A DNA stretch of 64,000 nucleotides from Modestobacter versicolor (GTDB lineage Bacteria; Actinomycetota; Actinomycetes; Mycobacteriales; Geodermatophilaceae): the NCBI RefSeq assembly GCF_014195485.1, contig NZ_JACIBU010000001.1, positions 1,984,001-2,048,000 of the forward strand. The letters run 5' to 3'. Below the pieces are notes generated by a model. It was not told the origin of the DNA, did not search any database, and saw only the letters and a program-made list of their open reading frames with translations. Shown here one piece after another: positions 56,822 through 64,000 of the stretch (positions are counted from its first letter, which is position 1; every line of letters begins with the position of its first letter). The position numbers and the translations under genes were made by a program.

Positions 56822-57826
56822 ATGGAGCAGCAGTACGACGTCGTGGTCATCGGCGGGGGCGCCGCCGGTCTGAGCGGAGCGCTGGCGCTGTCCCGCGCCC
56901 GCCGGTCGGTGCTGGTGGTCGACAGCGGGTCACCGCGGAACGCGCCCGCCGGCCACGTGCACAACTACCTCGCCCGCGAGGGCACCCCACCCGGTGAGCT
57001 GCTGGCGATCGGCCGGGCGGAGGTCGCCGGGTACGGCGCGGAGGTCGAACCCGGCGAGGCGGTCGCGGCACGGGCGGTCGACGACGGGTTCGCCGTCGAC
57101 CTGGCCGACGGCCGCGCGGTGCGGGCCCGGCGGCTGCTGGTGACCACCGGGCTGGTCGACGAGCTGCCGAACGTGCCGGGGGTGCGCGAGCTCTGGGGCA
57201 GCAGCGTGCTGCACTGCCCGTACTGCCACGGCTGGGAGGTGCGCGACCAGGCGATCGGGATCCTGTCCACCAGCCCGTTCGGCGTCCACCAGGCGCAGAT
57301 GTGGCGGCAGTGGAGCGCCGACGTGACCCTGTTCCTGCACACCGGCCCGGAGCCCTCCGACGAGGAGTGGGAGCTGCTGGCCGCCCTCGACGTCAGCGTC
57401 GTCGTGGGCGAGGTGGCGGCCCTCGAGTCGACGGGCGACCGGCTGACCGGCGTCCGGCTCACCTCCGGGCAGGTGGTCCCCCGCAGCGCCGTGGTCGTCG
57501 CACCGCGGTTCACCGCCCGGTCGGGCCTGCTGGAGTCGCTCGGGCTGGCCGCCGAGGAGCTCGAGATGGGCGGTCACGTGTTCGGCAGCGCCGTCCCGGC
57601 CGACCCCACCGGCCTCACCGCCGTCCCCGGGGTCTGGGTGGCCGGCAACGTCACCGACCTGCGCGCCCAGGTGATCAGCTCCGCCGCCGCCGGGCTGAAC
57701 GCCGGTGCCATGATCAACGCCGACCTGATCCAGGAGGACACCCGGCGGGCCGTGGCGGCCCGGCAGGGGTCGTCCCCGACCGACCACCGCGAGCTGGTGC
57801 TGGGCACCCCGCGGTCCGGGAACTGA
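56822..57826 (+). CDS. Thioredoxin-reductase-like FAD/NAD(P) oxidoreductase
   Basis: 334 residues. FAD loop DVVVIGGGAAGLSGALALSR, redox-active pair HCPYCHGWEVRDQ (Cys132, Cys135) and the C-terminal FAD motif VPGVWVAGNVTDL. The NADPH loop region GILSTSPFGVHQAQMW departs from the usual GxGxxA pattern. It therefore belongs to the stand-alone thioredoxin-reductase-like group, some of which act as thiol oxidases. A methyltransferase gene follows after 10 nt, so they are an operon. Confidence 0.85.
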   Translation: MEQQYDVVVIGGGAAGLSGALALSRARRSVLVVDSGSPRNAPAGHVHNYLAREGTPPGELLAIGRAEVAGYGAEVEPGEAVAARAVDDGFAVDLADGRAVRARRLLVTTGLVDELPNVPGVRELWGSSVLHCPYCHGWEVRDQAIGILSTSPFGVHQAQMWRQWSADVTLFLHTGPEPSDEEWELLAALDVSVVVGEVAALESTGDRLTGVRLTSGQVVPRSAVVVAPRFTARSGLLESLGLAAEELEMGGHVFGSAVPADPTGLTAVPGVWVAGNVTDLRAQVISSAAAGLNAGAMINADLIQEDTRRAVAARQGSSPTDHRELVLGTPRSGN

Positions 57827-57836
57827 GGAGGAGACC

Positions 57837-58463
57837 GTGCACGACCACGAGCAGCAGCCGGCGTCGACCGGCCACGACCACGCCTCCTGGGAGGACCGCT
57901 ACGCCTCCGCGGCGGCCCTGTGGAGCGGCCGGGTCAACGCGCCGCTGGCCGAGCACGCCGGCGACCTGACCCCCGGCCGCGCGCTGGACGTCGGCTGCGG
58001 GGAGGGCGCCGACACGCTGTGGCTCGCCGCCCGCGGGTGGCAGGCGACCGGCCTGGACTGGGCGCAGACCGCGCTCGACCGCGCCGCCGTCCACGCGGCC
58101 GACGCCGGGCTGACCGACCGGGTGAGCTGGCTGCAGGCGGACATCGCCGTCTGGCAGCCGCCGCCCGCCGCGTTCGACCTGGTCACGGCGCACTTCCTGC
58201 ACCCGGAGGCCGCGCTGCGCCGGGAGCTGGTGCCCCGGCTGGCCTCCGCGGTCGCGCCGGGCGGCACGTTCCTGTGGGTGGGCCACGCCCACGACGCCGA
58301 GCGGGCCGCGATGTGGGGCGAGGACCGTTTCGCCTCCGCCGCCGACGTGGCCGCTCAGCTGGACCCGCAGGAGTGGGACGTCGAGGTCGCCGGTCTGCGC
58401 CCGCGCCCGGCCGACGCGCACGGCCACCACGCCGACGAGGTGGTGCGGGCCCGCCGCCGCTGA
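57837..58463 (+). CDS. Class I SAM-dependent methyltransferase
   Basis: 208 residues from a GTG with GGAGGAGA upstream. Motif I is ALDVGCGEGADTLWLAARGW, followed by the acidic residue in VTGLD-like ATGLDWAQ, motif post-I QADIAVW and FDLVTAHFLHP. The N-terminus WEDRYASAAALWSGRVNAPL is typical of small actinobacterial methyltransferases found with thioredoxin-reductase-like genes. Substrate unknown. It ends 2 nt from a convergent gene. Confidence 0.85.
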   Translation: MHDHEQQPASTGHDHASWEDRYASAAALWSGRVNAPLAEHAGDLTPGRALDVGCGEGADTLWLAARGWQATGLDWAQTALDRAAVHAADAGLTDRVSWLQADIAVWQPPPAAFDLVTAHFLHPEAALRRELVPRLASAVAPGGTFLWVGHAHDAERAAMWGEDRFASAADVAAQLDPQEWDVEVAGLRPRPADAHGHHADEVVRARRR

Positions 58464-58465
58464 CC

Positions 58466-59443
58466 TCAGCGCCCGGCGAGCAGCTCCGCCTCGAGCGCAG
58501 CGGGCAGGCCGGGCAGCTCCCGGCCCGGCCGCGGGGTCGGGCGGCCGCTCTGCTGGAGCCAGGCCCAGGTGTCGGCCACCGAGTCGCGCACCGGGCGGGA
58601 GGGCAGGCCGAGCTCCCGGGCGCGGCCGGTGTCGACGTCCCAGGCGGTGCGGGCCGTCGCGGCCTGCAGCCACAGCGGCAGGTGCACCCACTCCTCGACG
58701 CCGGCCGCGAGCAGGTCGGCGTCGGGGACGGGCACCCACTCGGCGTCCCCGCCGGTCACCTCCCGGCAGGTCGCCAGCAGCCCGCCCAGCGTGGTCATCC
58801 CGGCGGGTCCGGTGGTGTTCACCGGCCCGGACAGCCCCCGCTCGGCGGCCTCCACCAGCCATCCGGCCAGGTCGCGGGCGTCGACCAGCGCGATCGGCTG
58901 GTCCCAGCTCTCGGCCGGGACGACGACCCGGCCGCCCGCGGCGATGCGCTCCAGCCACCAGCCGAGCCGGTGCACGGGGTCGTACGGCCCGACGATCAGA
59001 CCGGCCCGCGCGGTGACGAACCCGTCGCCCACCGCCGCACCGAGCACCCGCTCGGCGTGCGCCTTGTCCTGCCCGTAGCCGTCCTCGTCGGTGTCCCAGG
59101 TCGGGCCGTCCTCGCCGCGCACCGGGCCGGGCGGCCAGTCGCGGTAGGCGTTCAGGCTGCTGACGAAGGCGTGGCCCGCGACGTCGCCCAGCACGGCGGC
59201 GGCGTTGTCGGCGGCGGCCCGGGTCTGGCAGGAGGTGTCGACGACGAGCTCGGGAGCCCAGCCGTCGAGCGCCGCGGGGAGCGCCGCCGGGTCGTCGCGG
59301 TCACCGTGCAGCGCCCGGGCACCCGCCGGCGGTGCGCCGGAGACCCCGCGGGTGAAGGTCGCCACCTCGTGCCCGCGCTCGAGGGCCGCCGTCGCGACGT
59401 GCCGGCCGAGGAAGTGGGTGCCGCCGAGGACGAGGAGTCGCAT
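58466..59443 (-). CDS. NAD-dependent epimerase/dehydratase-like protein (extended SDR)
   Basis: 325 residues. N-terminal GGTHFLGRHVATAALERGHEV is the TGGxGxxG-type dinucleotide loop (here LGGTHFLG). VSSLNAYRDWPPG and YGQDKAHAE give an atypical YxxxK pair, and RAGLIVGPYDPVHRLGWWLERIAAG is the substrate region. Atypical extended SDRs of this kind have varied or non-catalytic roles. No pathway is suggested by the neighbours. Confidence 0.8.
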   Translation of the reverse strand: MRLLVLGGTHFLGRHVATAALERGHEVATFTRGVSGAPPAGARALHGDRDDPAALPAALDGWAPELVVDTSCQTRAAADNAAAVLGDVAGHAFVSSLNAYRDWPPGPVRGEDGPTWDTDEDGYGQDKAHAERVLGAAVGDGFVTARAGLIVGPYDPVHRLGWWLERIAAGGRVVVPAESWDQPIALVDARDLAGWLVEAAERGLSGPVNTTGPAGMTTLGGLLATCREVTGGDAEWVPVPDADLLAAGVEEWVHLPLWLQAATARTAWDVDTGRARELGLPSRPVRDSVADTWAWLQQSGRPTPRPGRELPGLPAALEAELLAGR

Positions 59444-59508
59444 GGCCCGACCTCAGCCCAGCCCGCACCCGCCGTCCAGCCGGTTCACTCCCGGCGTAGC
59501 GCCGTCCC

Positions 59509-59587
59509 GTTGGCTTTCGGCGCCGAAAGCCAACGGTCCCGGTTGGCTTTCCGCGCGGAAAGCCAACCGGCTTTCGGCGCCGAGAGC
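59509..59587. repeat. Cluster of three related palindromes, two of them perfect
   Basis: Palindrome 1 (59509-59534): arms GTTGGCTTTCGGC and GCCGAAAGCCAAC, no spacer. Palindrome 2 (59539-59570): arms CCGGTTGGCTTTCCGC and GCGGAAAGCCAACCGG, no spacer. Palindrome 3 (59569-59587): GGCTTTCGGC and CCGAGAGC, one mismatch. All share the core GGCTTTCSGCGCSGAAAGCC. They lie in the gap between two minus-strand genes and are far longer than a normal operator. Confidence 0.9.
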
Positions 59588-59601
59588 TGGGGGTCCTTCG
59601 A

Positions 59602-60102
59602 CTAGCCGGCGCGGACGCCGGTGATCGGGACGACCTCGGGCCGCGGACGCGAGCCGGCGGCGGCGAGCACCCGCTGCGGGCTGCTGCTGTCCTCGCGCAG
59701 GCCGGCCATCCGCAGCGCGCGCACCCCGGTCAGCGCGTCGGCCTCCGGCGGGACCACCAGCAGGTCAATGCGCCGGTCGCCCTCCACCACCAGGGAGACC
59801 AGCTGCGGGTCCATGCTGCGGAAGGCGCCGGTGCGCACCGTGCGCCCGGCGACGGTCACCTTGCGCTGGACCTGGTGCTCCCAGGCCTCGACCGGGTAGG
59901 TGAAGCGCTCGACCCGCACGCCCAGGGTGTCCAGCGCGGCGATCAGCTCCGGGAGCTCGGCGCCCAGGTCCCGGCTGCGCGGCCACCACGCGCCGTCGAA
60001 GGTGACGTCGGCCGACGGCACCCCGGTGCGCAGCCGCACCCGTACGTCGATGCCGTTCCGGAAACCCGCTGCCCGCTGCACCGTCATCGGTCGCCCGACC
60101 AC
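59602..60102 (-). CDS. DUF5994-like protein
   Basis: 166 residues from a GTG at 60102; ATG 60087 is equally possible. Features: FDGAWWPRSRDLGAELPELIAALD, RVERFTYPVEAWEHQVQRKV and GAFRSMDPQLVSLV, the pattern of DUF5994, a small soluble actinobacterial family without known function. Monocistronic; the palindrome cluster follows its stop by 15 bp. Confidence 0.75.
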   Translation of the reverse strand: MVGRPMTVQRAAGFRNGIDVRVRLRTGVPSADVTFDGAWWPRSRDLGAELPELIAALDTLGVRVERFTYPVEAWEHQVQRKVTVAGRTVRTGAFRSMDPQLVSLVVEGDRRIDLLVVPPEADALTGVRALRMAGLREDSSSPQRVLAAAGSRPRPEVVPITGVRAG

Positions 60103-60451
60103 CTCTCGTGCTCACTCCCCCAGGCGTGCGCGGCCTTCCCCTGCCGCGCGCACCTCTCCCGACCGGAACGTACGAGCCGTCGAGCGACACCCCGGCGCGC
60201 CACGAGGGAGCCGTCGGCAGGTGTCCGGCCACCACGGCCGGTCATCACGCAGTGTGATCGGAGGGCAACTCTCGCCACAGGGGCACCTGGCGTTGTGTCA
60301 GCAGCCGCCCGCACCCCGGTGCCGACACGCCGCCCGGGGACGACGAACGCCGCCGTCCCCGCAGGGACGACGGCGTTCGACGCGATGGAACGGCCCCGCT
60401 GCAGGGGCCCGCCGCGAGCTCGCGAGCGGTGGGGGGCAGCGGGGTCCTTGA
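60103..60451. other. Intergenic region between typA and DUF5994 genes
   Basis: No credible gene. It contains the terminator hairpin at 60344-60379, a small dyad ATCAC...GTGAT (60243-60257) and self-complementary GC-rich stretches next to the typA stop. Open frames across it are shadows. Confidence 0.5.
60344..60379 (-). terminator. Hairpin terminator downstream of typA
   Basis: Sixteen-base arms CGAACGCCGCCGTCCC and GGGACGACGGCGTTCG (one mismatch) with loop CGCA, about 75 nt beyond the typA stop. Confidence 0.65.
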
Positions 60452-62353
<1,902 letters not shown>

Positions 62354-62458
62354 CTCAGGAGATCGCGTGGGGGTCTGCGCGCAGCGGCGCGCGACACTGG
62401 GTCAACGACCATCCGGGCCGAGACCTTCCCGGCCAGAGTACGGGACGTGCGCGGTCTC

Positions 62459-62830
62459 TCAGGCCGGTTGTGACCGGTCCCCCACTCGGACGGACGACCC
62501 GGGACGGTCCGCGACCACCCAGGACAGCACGGCCGCTGCGGCGGTGACCACGCCCACGGCCAGCCAGGACGGCCAGCCGACGCCGAGGGCCAGCACGTGG
62601 GCGAGCACGAAGGCGACCACGTAGACGGCGCCGAGCACCGCGGCCACGGCCGCACCGCGACGGCGGTACCAGAGCCAGCCGGCGGCCAGCCCGCCCGCGG
62701 CGAACACCACGCCGCCCAGCGCCCGGACGCCGGTGCCCTGCGCGACGCCGAAGCCGGCGGCCAGGCCGACGGCGACCGCCACGGCCGACGGGAAGCGGGT
62801 CTGCACGCGGGCCAGGGTCGAGGCGGACAT
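62459..62830 (-). CDS. Small four-helix membrane protein
   Basis: 123 residues from the ATG at 62830 (GTG 62836 possible). Hydrophobic helices at about 14-32, 36-51, 58-80 and 84-104, an YRRRGA loop and a polar tail (SVRVGDRSQPA). No recognised family. It lies between the DsbA-like and typA genes on the same strand. Confidence 0.6.
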   Translation of the reverse strand: MSASTLARVQTRFPSAVAVAVGLAAGFGVAQGTGVRALGGVVFAAGGLAAGWLWYRRRGAAVAAVLGAVYVVAFVLAHVLALGVGWPSWLAVGVVTAAAAVLSWVVADRPGSSVRVGDRSQPA

Positions 62831-62868
62831 GCCCACCAGTGTCCCAGCGCGCGGGCCGGGAGGGCGGG

Positions 62869-63630
62869 TCAGCCCTGGGCCGCGGCCACCGCGGCGGCGA
62901 TCCCGTCGGGGGTGAGCTGGTCGCCGTCCAGCTGGTCGCCGTCGACGAACACGGTGGGCGTACCGGTGACGCCGTCCTCGCTGGCCCGGTCAGTGGCGGC
63001 GGCGACCCAGTCGGCGTACCGGCGGTCCTCGATGCCCTGCGCGACGTCGGCGCCGGTCGCTCCGGCCTGGGTGGCGTACTCGACGAGCTGGTCGTCGCTC
63101 AGCCCCGCGCTGCCCTCCTCGGGCTGGTTGGCGAACAGCAGCTCGTGGAAGGCGCGGAAGGCGTCGGTGCCGGACTCGGCGACGACCGCCGCGGCGTTCA
63201 GCGCGCGGGTGGAGTACTCGGTGCTCGAGGCCCGGTCGAGGAACGCCATGCCGTGGTAGCGCACCTGCACGGTGCCGTCGTCGACGAGCTCGGCGATGGT
63301 GCTGCCGGCGGTCGACTCCAGCTGGGCGCAGACCGGGCACTGGAAGTCCTCGTAGACGTCCATCGTCACCGGGGCGTCGGCCGAGCCGACGGCGAAGGCG
63401 TAGCCGCCGTCGGTGGTGTTCGGCGGTGCGGCCGCGTCGGCCGAGGTGGAGGTGCGCTGGGTCTGCACGACGATGACGACGATCAGCGCCACCACCAGGA
63501 CGGCGGCCGCCAGCACCCCGCCGGTCACCGCCCGTCGCCGGCGGGCAGCCGCCGCGTGGGCCGCGGCCTCGGCGGCGCGCTTGGCGGCGATCCGCTGCCG
63601 GGCGGCCTCCCGCTTGGTCTCACCGGACAT
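62869..63630 (-). CDS. Membrane-anchored DsbA-like thioredoxin-fold protein
   Basis: 253 residues from the ATG at 63630 with a GGAGGAGG site. A basic/Ala-rich cytoplasmic start (ETKREAARQRIAAKRAAE) leads to one helix (about 35-56). The extracytoplasmic thioredoxin fold has YEDFQCPVCAQLE (CPVC, Cys98 and Cys101) and the cis-Pro loop GVTGTPTVFVDG. This is the actinobacterial thiol:disulfide oxidoreductase type that pairs with MauE/VKOR partners. The first 11 nt overlap the upstream MauE-like gene, so they are translationally coupled. Confidence 0.9.
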   Translation of the reverse strand: MSGETKREAARQRIAAKRAAEAAAHAAAARRRRAVTGGVLAAAVLVVALIVVIVVQTQRTSTSADAAAPPNTTDGGYAFAVGSADAPVTMDVYEDFQCPVCAQLESTAGSTIAELVDDGTVQVRYHGMAFLDRASSTEYSTRALNAAAVVAESGTDAFRAFHELLFANQPEEGSAGLSDDQLVEYATQAGATGADVAQGIEDRRYADWVAAATDRASEDGVTGTPTVFVDGDQLDGDQLTPDGIAAAVAAAQG

Positions 63631-64000
63631 GTGCGAGCTCCTCCTCCGAGTGGCCGCCGAGGGCGAGCCGGGACGCGGGCCGGCGGGCCAGCGCGAGTGC
63701 GACGAGCAGCAGCCCGACGTCGCGGGCCACCTCGCCCGGGTAGGCGGTGCGGCCGGCGGCGACCTCGCCACCACCGCCGAAGCAGCCGCAGTCGATCTGC
63801 AGGCCGCGGGCCCAGGCCGAGCCGACGCCGACCAGGAAGACCACCATCAGCGCCGCGGCGGCGAGCGCCGCCGTGCGCACGAAGACCCCGGCGAGCAGGG
63901 CCAGCCCCACCGCGATCTCAAGGACCGGCAGGCCGAAGGCGACCGGCCCGACCAGCCCCTCGGGGAGCAGCCGGTAGGCGCGCACCGCCCGCACCGCGGC
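63620..64000 (-). CDS. MauE/DoxX-family redox membrane protein (5' truncated by window)
   Basis: About 126 residues are visible; the frame is open to the window edge, so the start lies outside. Three hydrophobic helices and the motif GLQIDCGCFGGGGEV, the Cys pair typical of MauE-like proteins that work with DsbA-type partners in disulfide formation. The DsbA-like gene overlaps its 3' end by 11 nt. Confidence 0.85.
   Translation of the reverse strand, partial: AAVRAVRAYRLLPEGLVGPVAFGLPVLEIAVGLALLAGVFVRTAALAAAALMVVFLVGVGSAWARGLQIDCGCFGGGGEVAAGRTAYPGEVARDVGLLLVALALARRPASRLALGGHSEEELAHVR

Overview
The window is a high-GC actinobacterial chromosome segment (mostly well above 70% GC). GTG starts are frequent, short ATGA/GTGA overlaps join genes, several promoters look leaderless, and there are mycofactocin-type SDR, DUF222/HNH, MmyB-like regulator and DUF5994 genes. 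These features fit the Geodermatophilaceae (Blastococcus, Geodermatophilus, Modestobacter); the family placement is inference, not proof.

Layout. 0-9 kb: the 3' end of an intradiol dioxygenase, a secreted SLT-LytR_C cell-wall protein, a Tat-exported molybdopterin oxidoreductase with a cytochrome b partner, a conserved protein of unknown function, a GntR / NCS1 transporter / hydantoin-racemase-like catabolic cluster and a DUF4190 protein. 9-17 kb: GGDEF protein, threonine synthase, polysaccharide deacetylase, HNH-DUF222 protein, mycofactocin-type SDR, D-amino-acid-oxidase-like flavoprotein and M48 protease, all on the minus strand. 17-21 kb: two SDR/MmyB-like regulator pairs arranged as mirror images. 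21-27 kb: ArsR/AHSA1/RibD_C operon, Ltp-family protein, and an MMPL transporter with its own two-component system.

27.5-35.3 kb is accessory DNA. A 42-bp copy of the 3' half of tRNA-Ala(GGC) at 28932-28973 and the intact tRNA at 35206-35278 bracket a 6.3-kb integrated element. Its tyrosine integrase is a pseudogene (one frameshift, two nonsense codons), but its cargo is intact: a Pycsar-type anti-phage locus with TWO tandem class III (pyrimidine-type) nucleotide cyclases and one PycTM-like membrane effector. Pycsar loci as described have one cyclase per effector, so this is the most interesting system in the window.

35.3-46 kb is a potassium block: kdpFABC with an unannotated 27-aa leader ORF (minus strand), two tandem DedA-like genes, VOC and AraC genes, then kdpDE (plus strand). 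An 18-bp motif, CTTGACnnnnTCCTGACG, occurs four times only around these promoters and is a good KdpE-operator candidate. 46-52 kb: XRE/membrane pair, M23 peptidase and a copper/cytochrome-oxidase-assembly operon (CopCD, YcnI, SCO1, membrane protein). 52-56.7 kb: DUF47-Pit phosphate uptake genes behind a Pho box, an MFS transporter, and a cysteine-type leader peptide ahead of a TauE/SafE sulfite exporter. 56.8-64 kb: thioredoxin-reductase-like protein and methyltransferase, NAD-epimerase, a cluster of perfect palindromes, DUF5994 protein, TypA/BipA, and a DsbA/MauE thiol-redox pair that runs off the right edge.
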